In this document: positions 1-9,986 of the stretch, one piece after another
How the letters are laid out: each line of letters opens with the position of its first letter
Position numbering within the stretch: position 1 is the stretch's first letter
NCBI RefSeq assembly: GCF_016920785.2
Contig: NW_024609836.1
Coordinates: 11,872,018-11,936,017, forward strand
DNA length: 64,000 nucleotides
Direction: 5' to 3'
DNA from: Ixodes scapularis
Taxonomy: Eukaryota > Arthropoda > Arachnida > Ixodida > Ixodidae
The notes under the pieces: generated by a model
Told to the model about the DNA's origin: nothing
The model's input: only the letters and a program-made list of their open reading frames with translations
Databases searched by the model: none
Program-made: the position numbers and the translations under genes

Positions 1-839
1 CCTTTTGTCCCCAACCCCCAGCGGTGTTTCCGTTGCCAGCGTTTTGGTCACGGAACACGCAGCTGTCGAGGGAAGGAGACTTGTGCAAAGTGTGGCAGTC
101 AGGATCACATCTCTGACAATTGCAAGAATGTGGCCCATGCGTTAATTGCAATGGACCACACCCTACCTACTATCGTGGCTGTCCCATATGGAAGCAAGAA
201 AAGGAAATCATTGCCATTAAAATCAAAGAAAATATCAGCTATAGCGAAGCAAAGAAAAGGTATTCCTTCATGTCGAAGGGATCATACGCCGACGTGGCAC
301 GGAGGGGTCTTGTGCCACGCTCGGAGTCGAGGGCTACCCAGGTCTCACCTGAGGTTCTGGAGGCAGCCCTCAGGGCCCCAACCCCCCAGCTAGGGCAGCA
401 GTGCCCCCCTCTTCATGGAGGGAGTGCACATGCCGCTTCGCTGGTTCTAGACAGGCCGGCAAATGCCGCACCTGTCCGCACATCGCGGTCCTCTGCCGGG
501 GAGAGGGGGCGAAACTCCCGCCTGACCTCCTCAGAGAGGACCTCCTCTTCAAAAGAGTGGCACAACCCTCGTGCCGCTCCCCCAGTACCCAAGGGGCCAG
601 AGGAGGCAGAGTTGAAAGACACTCTGCCCAGCACCTCCGGTGCCTCTTCGGCTGGTCATGGCCGGGGCAAGCCACCCCGTGCAACGAGCCAGCCAAAACC
701 TTCAGGTAAAGGCTCGCCTCCAGAAATAGAGGTGATGGATGATACCGCTGAGTCACCCACTCTTGCATCCGACGAGGGTGACATGGAGTGGCAGACTTTG
801 AAGTCTAAAGGGAAAAAACCAGTGGTCCCTCCCAAATAA
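1..839 (+). pseudogene. E1 ORF1 (gag-like zinc-knuckle protein), 3' part
   Basis: Nucleic-acid-binding ORF1 protein of a non-LTR retrotransposon, expected to coat the element RNA. The window opens inside it, just before the zinc knuckles. Reading starts in frame 1 with knuckle 1 (CFRCQRFGHGTRSC) and knuckle 2 (CAKCGSQDHISDNC). It must then change frame near position 120 to reach knuckle 3 (CVNCNGPHPTYYRGC), so the copy carries a frameshift. A Ser/Pro/Arg-rich low-complexity region follows, then the family C-terminal signature DMEWQ with a Lys-rich tail ending KKPVVPPK. ORF2 follows after 72 nt. The N-terminal half lies outside the window. Confidence 0.85.
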
Positions 840-911
840 CCATTAATTTCATACTCTCAATTTCTTCATTGCCTCTCTCTTTTTAATTTTACACTTCACC
901 TTTTTAGATAA

Positions 912-3900
912 ATGAAGAATTTGCATTTTATGCAGTGGAACTGTCGTGGTCTTTTACCCAATATTGATGACGTTAACTATTTTATGGATGATCTTCGGCC
1001 TATTGCCCTCTCTTTACAAGAAACTCATCTTCAAACACATCATACACAGATTTTACGACGTTATCAAGTGTTCCGCAAAGATCGTCTGAGTTCCAGTTCT
1101 GTTGGCGTAGCAGTGGTCGTGCAGAGCGGAATTGCCTGCTCGGAGGTCCCTCTCTGCACACCGCTCGAAGCTGTAGCGGTACGCCTTCTTTTAGACCGCC
1201 TCATTACAATTGTGTCCATTTATTTGCCACCAAACGTTCCATTGCAACTTCACGAACTTCAGGGTCTTGTAGGACAGCTTCCTCAACCCTTCTTAATTTT
1301 AGGAGATTTTAATGCCCATCACCCCATGTGGGGCAGTACTCGCCTCGATTCTCGAGGCCGAGTAATTGAGCGGTTTTTATTATCATCTAACTTGTGTATT
1401 TTTAACGGGAGAGAGCCTACTTTTTTTAGTTCTGCTCACAGCTCATTTACATCTATTGACCTTTCTTACTTCACCTTCATTACTTCCATGCTTTTCATGG
1501 AAGGTTTTTAATAATCCCTTTGGGAGCGATCACTTCCTGATTGTTTTAGAGAGTACTGTCTCTCTTCGGGCTCTGTTAACACGAATGCCCCGATGGAAAC
1601 TAGATAAGGCAGATTGGTCCATTTTTCAATTAGAGGCACTGATTGATTCTTCTATAATCTCAAACATGAATCCAGATGAAGCAACGCTGTATGTCACAGA
1701 GGTTATAATGCATGCTGCCACACGGAGTATCCCTCAAACGTCTGGTCGTCTTCCTAAGAGATGCAAGCCATGGTGGAATGATGACTGTAAAACAACACGA
1801 AAGTCCCAGAACAAAGCTTGGTGCATCTTTCGTAGATATCCAACTTCTAGCAACTTACTTGAGTTTAAGAAAACGAGAGCTAAAGCTCGCTGGACAAGAC
1901 GCCAGGCGAAGGGAAGCTCCTGGAGAAAGTATTTGACGTCCTCGAGTAGTTTTGTATCTACAAAAGAAGCATGGGATCGGCTTAGAAAGCTTACCTTTCA
2001 GAACTCCTCTCTTCCCTGCATCATCTTCAACATCTCTGAAAGATCAAGCGAATGTTCTTGGGAAACATTTTCAGGACGTTTCTAGTTTACGCAACTGCAG
2101 TGAAGCCTTTAAAAAGTTCAGTTCGACAGCAGAGAAACAACCAATCATTTTGTCTGGTGCTCGTGACGCTCCATACAACAGGCCTTTTACACTCTCTGAG
2201 CTCAAAGTGGCTCTTAGTGTAAAGAAACAGTCTGCTCTTGGACCAGATAATGTTCATTATGAGATGTTAAGGCACCTGCCACCTGATTCTCTAGGCAGTT
2301 TGTTGACCTTTTATAACTCATTGTGGCATCGCTCTGCATTCCCCGAGGTTTGGAAAAGAGCTCATGTAATCGCTCTTCTGAAGCCTGGCAAAGATGCTTC
2401 TCAACCAACTAGCTACCGACCCATTGCTCTCACAAGTTGCTTGGGAAAAACCTACGAAAGAATGATTAACCGACGTCTCATTCATTTCTTGGAGAGTGAG
2501 AATGTGCTTGACATTAATCAGTGTGGTTTTAGAGCTGGACGTTCCACCCTGGACCACTTAGTCCGCCTTGAAACCTCTATTCGTGAGGCGTTTGTACACC
2601 GCCAGGTCTGTCTCTCTGTTTTTTTTGATCTGCAAAAGGCGTACGATACAACGTGGCGCTATGGGATCCTGCGGGATCTGTATGCTTACGGTGTTCGGGG
2701 TCGCATGTTGCAATGCATACAAAGCTTCTTAATGGGACATACTTTCCAAGTTCGTCTGGGCTCCACCTTATCAGATGTGTTTTCTCAAGAAAGTGGTGTC
2801 CCTCAGGGAGGGGTGCTTAGTGTCACACTTGTTGCAGTTAAAATCAATAGCCTGGCTCAGGTGATACCACCGACAGTATCTTATTCTTTGTATGTGGATG
2901 ATGTGCAGATTTCAGCTTCTTCTTGCAATCTGCATAGTTGTGAACGTCAACTGCAACTGACAATCAACAGGATGAGCAAGTGGGCAGCCGAAAATGGGTT
3001 TCGCTTCTCCCCCGACAAAACCGTATGTGTTCTTTTTTCGCTGCGTCGAGGGTTGTCACCGGATCCTACCTTGCATCTGAATAACGTTACCATTACTGTT
3101 AAGGAGGCAGACAAGTTTCTAGGCGTGATATTCGACAAGAAGCTCACATTCGTACCCCATTTGAAAGAACTAAAACGAAAATGCCTACGATCTTCCAATA
3201 TTCTTAAAGTGCTGTCGCACACAACTTGGGGGTCTGACAGACGATGTCTGCTGCGAATTTATAACTCTCTAGTGCGGTCCCGGTTGGATTACGGTGCACC
3301 GGTATATGCGTCGGCACGACCATCTGCTTTGAGGATGTTGGACCCAATCCATCACCTTGGCCTGCGTCTGGCCACGGGTGCTTTTCGCACGTCGCCCGTG
3401 CCGAGTCTGTATGCTGAAACACATCAGATGTCCCTTGAGCGACGCAGACAATATCTTAGTCTCTGCTATGCCTACAAAGTTTATAGTGATCCACACCACC
3501 CTGCATTCTCTGCTCTGCAGACCTCTGCATCATTGCGCCTTTTTGAGAATAAGCCCAGTATTGTTCGGCCCTTGAGCCTTCGGGCTGAGAGCATGGCAAG
3601 GTCGCTGCACCTTTGTTTTGAAGAGCCTCCTTTGTTGAGACAGGCCTATAGGGTTGCTCCTTGGGATTTGGTGCCAATCTCTTGTGATTGGTCACTTTCG
3701 AAGTACAGCAAAAAGGTAGTTCCTGTTTTCGTTCTTTTGCGGGAGTTCGCAGAGCTAGAGCAGAAATATAGTGACTATCTCCACTTTTACACTGATGGCT
3801 CGAAAACATTGACTTGCGTAGGCTGTGCAGCTTGTTCTCTCGCTTTCAGTGAAGTGAGGCAACTCAACCCTCTAGCAACTATCTTTACTGCTGAACTGTA

Positions 3901-4615
3901 TGGTATCCTGATGGCTATTGAATATATTCTAGAAAATACATTAACAAAGCAGTTCTGTTTGTTGATTCCCAAAGTGTTCTCTTAGCTATTTCATCTTTAG
4001 CAGACAGCAAGAACGCTCTTGTGCAACAGGTTCGTTTTCAAATAAACAAAGCTTTCCATCTAGGACAATTTATAAATGTCTGCTGGGTGCCCAGTCATGT
4101 GGGCATTCCCGGTAACGAGAATGCAGACCATCTTGCACTTTCTGCAAAAAATTACACGGAAACGTCTTTTGGCCTGACGCACCAATACCTCAAGCCAGCC
4201 TTAAACAAGTCAATTATTAAGTTATGGCAACAGGATTGGGACACAGATAGATAACAAACTTCACATTATTAAGCCCAACTTAGAAGTGTGGGAGAGTTCC
4301 TCCCATAAGGACCGCCGTTCGTAAGTTCTTTTATGCCGCTTGAGAATTGGTCATTCTCGATTGACTCACCTGCACTTGCTCTGCGGTGAAGATGTAAAGC
4401 TCTGTGAAAAGTGTGGGAAAATGTTAACTGTCCTTCACATCCTGTGGAATTGTAGATTTTTCGATCATCAACGTCGAAGATATTTTCCAGAACTTTTCAG
4501 AAACCACCTTCCATTTCATCCTTATTTTTTGCTTGGTGATAGACCTTTGGTACCATTTGCTCGCGTTTTAAGTTTCCTACATGCAATTGGCCTTTTGCAC
4601 TTGATAGGTAAGTAA
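912..4615 (+). pseudogene. E1 ORF2, endonuclease-RT-RNase H polyprotein, frameshifted
   Basis: Enzymatic protein for target-primed reverse transcription. An APE-type endonuclease opens it (MQWNCRGLL, LQETH, ILGDFNAHH, GSDHF). The RT carries SYRPIALTSCLGKTYERM, FFDLQKAYD, GVPQGGVLSVTL and YVDDVQIS. The RNase H has FYTDGSK, TAELYGILMAIEY and WVPSHVGIPGNENADHLA. A C-terminal CCHC segment (CEKCGKMLTVLHILWNC) closes it. The frame changes near 1480-1512, 1960-2085, 3970-4020 and 4250-4340, so the polyprotein cannot be made. The end also departs from the family, with the last codons reading LIGK where the usual ending is HxL. Confidence 0.88.
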
Positions 4616-4655
4616 AGTTAGATGTAAATGCAAGGCTCCTTAAATTAACTTTCTT

Positions 4656-4710
4656 GGCGCAATATGGCCGTAGTCGCTCTTGCGCCATTAAACCCCAATC
4701 ATCATCATCA
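4656..4710 (+). other. E1 3' hairpin and (ATC)n tail
   Basis: Stem GGCGCA (4656-4661) pairs with TGCGCC (4681-4686) around a 19-nt loop containing TATGGCC. AT-rich sequence follows, then ATC repeats up to about 4710. The same hairpin closes every copy in the window, so it marks the element 3' end and is probably the RNA feature its RT recognises (inference from other non-LTR elements). Confidence 0.8.
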
Positions 4711-4902
4711 ACGACCCCCCAGGGGCGGCCGTCGGCGACGCACGAGGAGCCCATGGACGAGAGTGGGCCCAGATCCGACGAGGAGGCTCCCTCCTCAGGA
4801 TCGGTGTTTTCTTTCTCTGCCCCCAGTGACCCCACTGGGAGGCAGGCAGATACGTCGAAAAAGAAAAACGCTCCACGTGTAAAAATTGATTTTAAACCAT
4901 AG
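4711..4902 (+). pseudogene. E2 ORF1 C-terminal remnant
   Basis: Directly after the tail of E1 the frame encodes the end of a second ORF1: EEPMDESGPRSDEEAPSSGS, then a basic ending KKKNAPRVKIDFKP and a stop. It matches the ORF1 end of E7 (34369-34516), not the DMEWQ/KKPVVPP ending of the other copies. E1 therefore inserted into the Ser/Pro-rich part of the E2 ORF1. The rest of E2 ORF1 should lie to the left of the window. Confidence 0.8.
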
Positions 4903-4977
4903 TGATATCATCTTATGTTTCGCCCTGTTTTTTAGTCTATTTTTTATTTTTACCTTTTTATTGCTGTGAGTAAACAT

Positions 4978-5085
4978 ATGGGCGTCATGCAATGGAACTG
5001 TCGCGGCCTTCTTCGTAATATTGATGACGTGAACATGTTTCTTGATGAGCTCCGTCCCGTAGCGCCCTGTTTACAGGAAACTCAT
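4978..5085 (+). pseudogene. E2 ORF2 N-terminal remnant
   Basis: An ATG at 4978 opens the endonuclease domain of ORF2 (MGVMQWNCRGLLRNIDD, then LQETH), 75 nt after the E2 ORF1 stop. It breaks off at 5085, where the CCCCGCAGGGGG leader of E3 begins. About 36 codons remain. The continuation is not found at the far side of E3, where a much later part of an ORF2 occurs instead. Confidence 0.8.
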
Positions 5086-5241
5086 CCCCGCAGGGGGCGC
5101 CTACACCTTCGGTGTTAGGTGCTTGGTGAGTAGCGCCACCACGGACCCCAGCCACGCGGGCCACCATACCCGCACGCAGGGGGCACCTGCCTTGGTAGGT
5201 GCTTGGTGAGTGGCGCCACCGCGAACCCCGAGCCATGTGGG
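5086..5241 (+). repeat. E3 leader: two tandem structured units
   Basis: Two diverged units of about 75-83 nt (5086-5168, 5169-5241). Each can fold as an outer stem CCCGCA/TGYGGG, an inner GGGG/CCCC stem, a first hairpin (GCACCTGC/GTAGGTGC type) and a second hairpin (GGTG...CACC type) joined by CGGA or CGAA. Base pairs are kept while the sequence changes between units, which points to a selected RNA fold. Confidence 0.6.
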
Positions 5242-5712
5242 TTTACCCACCCACGCCTGGCTGTGCGTGGCTTAACCCGTGTCCGGGGAAAGGGGGACCC
5301 TGGTGGTTGAGCTGAGCCCGGGGTATGTTTGGACCCTTCGGGGCCCCCCGGGCGAGGCAATACACCGCTTCGACCTCTGCTTCTCGTAGACGGGTGTCCT
5401 GGCTTGGCCCGACCAGGATGATTCAGTCAGTCGCCTCTTCTACCCTCTTCTTCCTGCTTTCACTTTTTCTCCCACCTCTTTCTCTTTTCTTCTCCACTCT
5501 CTTCCTTCCTTTTTCATCTCCTTAGGCGGCAAGGGCCAACCTTGAGTGGAAACAGGTCCTGTCCCTGCAACCACACTAGGGTATAGTGCCCGGGCAGCAC
5601 TGGTAGCGTAATTGTGTCAGCCAAGCCCATCTTGCTATGGCACATTACCTACCCCCTTGTTGGGCTCCGTGGTGGGCGGTGCACCCGGGCACTGAACTTT
5701 CCTTCCCATGTT
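5242..5712 (+). promoter_or_regulatory. E3 remaining 5' UTR with pyrimidine tract and upstream AUG
   Basis: GC-rich leader sequence (further short inverted repeats such as GGGGCCCC) is followed by a strongly pyrimidine-rich tract near 5420-5520, the motif GGCGGCAAGGGC near 5525, and a conserved block with an upstream ATG at 5637 before the ORF1 ATG at 5713. All full-length copies keep this order. A promoter or translation role is inferred from conservation only. Confidence 0.5.
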
Positions 5713-7197
5713 ATGGGTTCTCGTTCTAAAACCTTTCTCGATGGGCCCCTGAAAAGGGTCCGCACCGAAGTTCCAACCACAATCAACACGCCATCTACCC
5801 CTGCTAGGTTCCCAAAGTGTTTGGTCCTGCATTCTGAAACTGAAAAACAACTATCAAAGTTTTCTCCCTTTCTTGTAGCTAAGGTACTTGAGTCAACCGT
5901 TGGAAAGAAATTCAAGGCCAAGAAAATGCCTTCTGGCGACCTGCTTGTTGAAATCGAATCAAGCCAGCAGAGTGCTGCACTTCTTGCTTTAAATGTCATA
6001 TCTGACCAGGAAATCACAGTTACGCCTCACCGCACCCTAAATACCATCCAGGGGGTTATTTCTGAGGATGACCTCCTTGACTCCTCAGACAGTGAAATAG
6101 TCGAGGGACTGTCCGACCAAGGCGTTGTAGCTGCAAGGCGTATCTCCTTGCGCCGCGATGGCCAAGAGCGGAAAACGAAGCACATCGTTCTTACATTTGA
6201 ATCTACTACATTGCCAGAGGCCGTGAAGGCTGGGTACCTTCACTGTAGAGTGCGACCCTATGTGCCGAATCCTCGCAGGTGTTTTAACTGTCAGAGATTT
6301 GGTCATGGATCCCAGAACTGCCGAGGCAAAGCCACTTGTGCTAAGTGCGGTCAGGCTGACCATCAAACAGATACATGTTCTAACGACCCCAACTGTGTCA
6401 ACTGCAGCAATCCCCATCCCGCATATTCCCGCTCTTGTAAGACATGGAAAGATGAAAAAGCCATTCTTACCTTGAAAGTAATGGAAAACCTCTCGTATCC
6501 AGAGGCACGCCGTCGCTTTGCGTTCTTGCAAAAAGGCGGCTTCGCGGAGGTGGTGCAGCGGGGGCCTGCACCACTGAAAGTGGCAGTGGCAACCCAGACG
6601 TCTTTTCCAGGCAATGGGAAGCCACTGCAGTCCCCCACGCCCAAGCTGAAGATTCAGCTCCCTGGGCATGCACTCTCAGCAGGTCGGTCTTCCGGCCACT
6701 CCAGCCAGAGTGCTAGCTGCCCTGCATCTTCAGGGCAGCAGCCTCAACATTCTGGTGGAGAGTGTGCACAGGCCGCTCCCCCTTCCCAGGATGGGCCGGC
6801 AGCTGCAGCTGTCGTGCCCGTTCGCACTCCGCGGTCCCCTTCCAAGGAACGGAGTCGACGCTCTCGCCCGCACTCGTCGGAGAGAGCGTCGTCTTCCAAG
6901 GAGCGGCATGGCTCTTGTGTCGCTCCTACAGTGACAAAGGGGCAGGAACGGGTGGATTCGGGCAGTGCTTTGCCCAACACACCTGCTGCCTCTTCTGCTG
7001 GGTCAGGTCGTGGCCGGGGCCTGCAACCCCGTGCCCCAAGCGTGCCCAAAGCCCCACCCAAAGCCCCGTCCCAAGAGGCGGAGGCAATGGATGATTGCAG
7101 TGAGGTGTCTGCGCCTGCGTCTGATCAGGACGACATGGACTGGCAGGTAGCTAAATCTAAGCATAAGGGCAAAAAACCAGTAACCCCTCCAAAGTGA
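5713..7197 (+). CDS. E3 ORF1, gag-like zinc-knuckle protein (intact)
   Basis: Open ORF1 of 494 aa. I chose the ATG at 5713 (MGSRSKTF), because E7 has the equivalent start; an in-frame upstream start at 5614 exists but lies in leader sequence. The N-terminal half is conserved among copies (SPFLVAKVLE, KAKKMPSGDLLVEIE, HRTLN..QGVISEDDLL). Three zinc knuckles follow at about residues 188-240 (CFNCQRFGHGSQNC, CAKCGQADHQTDTC, CVNCSNPHPAYSRSC), then a long Ser/Pro/Arg-rich region, and a C-terminal DDMDWQ motif with a Lys-rich end. It probably binds element RNA. ORF2 starts 106 nt downstream. Confidence 0.88.
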   Translation: MGSRSKTFLDGPLKRVRTEVPTTINTPSTPARFPKCLVLHSETEKQLSKFSPFLVAKVLESTVGKKFKAKKMPSGDLLVEIESSQQSAALLALNVISDQEITVTPHRTLNTIQGVISEDDLLDSSDSEIVEGLSDQGVVAARRISLRRDGQERKTKHIVLTFESTTLPEAVKAGYLHCRVRPYVPNPRRCFNCQRFGHGSQNCRGKATCAKCGQADHQTDTCSNDPNCVNCSNPHPAYSRSCKTWKDEKAILTLKVMENLSYPEARRRFAFLQKGGFAEVVQRGPAPLKVAVATQTSFPGNGKPLQSPTPKLKIQLPGHALSAGRSSGHSSQSASCPASSGQQPQHSGGECAQAAPPSQDGPAAAAVVPVRTPRSPSKERSRRSRPHSSERASSSKERHGSCVAPTVTKGQERVDSGSALPNTPAASSAGSGRGRGLQPRAPSVPKAPPKAPSQEAEAMDDCSEVSAPASDQDDMDWQVAKSKHKGKKPVTPPK

Positions 7198-7303
7198 CAT
7201 TGTACATTCCTTTTGCCCTGCGCGGCATAGTCGAGGTTTTATTTTTACTTGGTCTTTACTATTTTTACTGATTTACTAAGTTTTTTAACTTTGTTTTCGA
7301 ATA

Positions 7304-7748
7304 ATGGTTAAATTTACTTTTATGCAGTGGAACTGCCGCGGTCTTTTACGAAATATTGATGACATTAATTTTTTTATGGACGAATTACGTCCTATTGCTC
7401 TCTCTTTACAAGAGACGCATCTTAATGATCATAATTCAGTGTTACGTCGCCATCAGTTTTTTAGGAAGGATCGCCCTGCATCAAATGCATCAGGTGGAGT
7501 AGCTGTGGCTGTTCAAAGTGGAGTCGCATGCTCGCAGGTTCCTCTTTCCACACCTCTTGAAGCAGTGGCTGTGCGCCTTCTTTTGGACCGCCTCATCACT
7601 GTTGTCTACATTTATATTCCACCAAACACTCCGCTGCATCTTCATGATCTCCAAAGACTTGTCGCACAGCTTCCTCATCCCTTTTTACTTTTAGGAGATT
7701 TTAACGCTCACCACCCCTTGTGGGGTAGTGCCCGTCAAGACTCACGTG
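7304..7748 (+). pseudogene. E3 ORF2, part 1 (endonuclease), cut by E4
   Basis: N-terminal endonuclease of the E3 ORF2 polyprotein: MQWNCRGLLRNIDD, LQETHL, LLLGDFNAHHPLWGS. The frame is open up to the E4 insertion after TCAAGACTCACGTG (7735-7748). Beyond it the frame runs into the E4 leader. The remainder of this gene starts again at 13819. Confidence 0.88.
7735..7748. repeat. Target-site duplication of E4, left copy
   Basis: TCAAGACTCACGTG, repeated exactly at 13805-13818 just after the E4 tail. The first bases are ambiguous because the tail is itself made of ATC repeats. It proves that E4 is one retrotransposition event into E3 ORF2 and fixes its 5' end at the first C of CCCCGC. Confidence 0.93.
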
Positions 7749-7965
7749 CCCCGCAGGGGGCACCTGTGAAAGCAGGTGTTTGAAGAGTGGCGTCTCCACG
7801 GACCCCGAGCCCCGCAGGGGGCACCTGCACCTTAGGTGCTAGGTGCTTGGTGAGTAGCGTCACCACGGACCCCAGCCACGTGGGCCACCATACCCGCACG
7901 CAGGGGGCACCTACTTTAGTAGGTGCTTGGTGAGTGGCGTCACTACGAACCCCGAGCCATGTGGG
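7749..7965 (+). repeat. E4 leader: three tandem structured units
   Basis: Units start at 7749, 7810 and 7893. Unit 1 has hairpin 1 CACCTG/CAGGTG with hairpin 2 GAAGA/TCTCC. Unit 2 has hairpin 2 TGGTGA/TCACCA. Unit 3 has hairpin 1 GCACCTAC/GTAGGTGC with a TTTA loop. Unit 1 lacks its own outer 3' strand because unit 2 follows immediately. Copy number differs between elements (one, two or three). Confidence 0.6.
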
Positions 7966-8435
7966 TTCGCCCACCCACGTCTGGCTGTGCGTGGCGTACC
8001 CGTGTCCGGGGAAAAGGGGACCCTGGTGGTTGAGCTGAGCCCGGGGTATGTTTGGACCCTTCGGGGCCCCCCGGGCGAGGCAATACACTGCTTCGACCCC
8101 TGCTTCTCGTAGACGGGTGTCCTGGCTTGGCCCGACCAGGATGATTCAGTCAGTCGCCTCTTCTACCCTCTTCTTCCTTCTTTCACTTTTCCTCCCACCT
8201 CTTTCTCTTTTCTTCTGCACTCTCTTCCTTCCTTTTTCACCTTCTTAGGCGGCAAGGGCTAACCTTGAGTGGAAACAGGTCCTGTCCCTGCATCCACACT
8301 CGGTTATAGTGCCCGGGCAGCACTGGTAGAGTAATTGTGTCAGCCAAGCCTTTCTTGTTATGGCACATTACCTACCCCCTCGTTGGGCTCCGTGGTGGGC
8401 GGTGCACCCGGGCACTGAACTTCTCTCCCATCTTT
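7966..8435 (+). promoter_or_regulatory. E4 remaining 5' UTR with upstream ORF
   Basis: GC-rich leader, a pyrimidine-rich stretch near 8160-8245, GGCGGCAAGGGC, and a conserved upstream ATG at 8360. This upstream frame has 28 sense codons, begins MAHYLPP and includes WAPWWA. It ends with TAG at 8444-8446, overlapping the ORF1 start at 8436. The function is unknown. Confidence 0.45.
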
Positions 8436-9886
8436 ATGGGTTCTAGACAAAAACCTCTGATCGGGCCCTGAAAAGGGTCCGCACCGAAGCCATCACTGCA
8501 AAGACACCTGACCTTCCTCCAAGATTCTCCAAGTTTCTAGTTATTCATTCTGGAGGCGATAAACAGCTCTCACAGATGTCCCCATTCTCAGTTGCAAAAG
8601 TACTTGAAGGTGCAATCGGGAAAAACTACAAGGCAAAGAAAATGAGCTCCGGCGATTTACTTGTTGAGGTGGAAACGAATCAGCAAAGTACTGCACTACT
8701 AGGTTTAACATCTATTTCTGGTTATGACGTCTCTGTCTGTCCTCACCGAACGTTAAACAGCATCCAAGGAGTTATTTCCGAGGATGACCTCCTTGACAGC
8801 TCTGAAAGTGAAATCGTTGAAGGCCTCTCTGAACAAGGTGTCACAGCTGCAAGGCGTATTACCATTCGTCGTGACGGGAACGAGCTGAAAACAAAACACG
8901 TTGTTCTCACCTTCCAATCGACCGTCCTTCCTGAAGCTGTGAGGGCTGGGTACCTGCGTTGCAGGGTTCGGCCTTATGTGCCAAACCCCCGTAGATGCTT
9001 CAAGTGCCAGAGATTTGGCCATGGCTCTCAGAGCTGCCATGGAAAGGCCACCTGTGCGAAGTGTAGCAAAACCGACCATGAAGCTGATGCATGTTCTAAC
9101 GACCCACACTGTGTAAACTGCTCAGAACCTCACCCAGCATATTCTAGATCATGCAAGAAATGGAAAGAAGAGAAAGAGATCCTCACCTTGAAAGTTAAGG
9201 AAAACCTTTCTTTCCCTGAAGCACGCCGTCGCTTCGCATTCGTGCAGAAAGGCGGCTACGCCCAAGTGGTGCAGCGGGGACCTGCACCACTGAAGGTTGC
9301 AGTGGCAACCCAGACGTCCTTCCTGGACTATGGGAAGCCACGGCAGTCCCCCACGCCCCAGCTGAAGATTCAGCTTCCGGGGCGTGCAATCTCGGCTGGG
9401 CGGTCTACGGACCCTCCAAGCCAGAGTGCGAGCCCTCGCGCTCCAACAGGGCAACAGCCTGGGTCTTCTCAGACTGTTTCCCAAACCCAGGAGGGGCCGG
9501 TGGCTGCCGCAACCGTCCCTCCTCCGCGATCTCCTTCCAGGGAGAAGGGTCGACACTCTCGCCCACACTCCCTGGAGAGAGCATCATCGAAGGAGCGGCA
9601 TGGCTCTCGTGCCGCACCTGCAGCGCCTAGGGGACAGGAACAGGTGGACTTGGGCGACACTTCGCCCAGCACCTCGTCTGCCCCTTTGGCTGGGTCTGGT
9701 CGTGGACGGCGCATGGCGCCCCGTTCCCCAAACCTAAAGAACCTTGAAGGAAAAGCCTCGCCTCAGGAAACTGAGGCCATGGATGAGTGTGAAGTCTCCA
9801 CTCCTGCGTCTGACCAAGACGACATGGAGTGGCAGACTTCTAAAAGTAAACACAAAAGCAAAAAACCTGTGATCCCTCCAACGTGA
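8436..9886 (+). pseudogene. E4 ORF1, gag-like protein, one early frameshift
   Basis: The ATG at 8436 matches the E3 ORF1 start, but a small net deletion near 8450-8460 shifts the frame within the first ten codons. From there the frame is open to 9886, with an internal ATG at 8576. It shows SPFSVAKVLEG, KMSSGDLLVEVE and GVISEDDLLDSSESEIVEGL, three zinc knuckles (CFKCQRFGHGSQSC, CAKCSKTDHEADAC, CVNCSEPHPAYSRSC), a Ser/Pro/Arg-rich region and a C-terminal DDMEWQ plus Lys-rich end. It is closely related to E3 ORF1. An N-terminally shortened protein could still be made from 8576, which is speculative. Confidence 0.82.
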
Positions 9887-9986
9887 GATTGTAAATTAAT
9901 TTATGCCACATGCAGCAGCTTTAGAACTTTCATTTATTCGCCCAGTGTTTCTTCTTTATTCATATTTTAATCTCATTTTTTAAACA

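Noticed and set aside
370..768. Long antisense frames opposite ORF1 and ORF2 (here and in most copies)
   Set aside because: They follow the GC-rich Ser/Pro/Arg codons of the sense strand and are not conserved between copies.
3357..3575. Host genes among the many small frames
   Set aside because: All are shadows of element genes or lie in repeats; no frame shows a recognisable host protein.
7749..7965. CRISPR-like array from the tandem leader units
   Set aside because: Only one to three diverged units with no spacers, in a eukaryotic retrotransposon leader.
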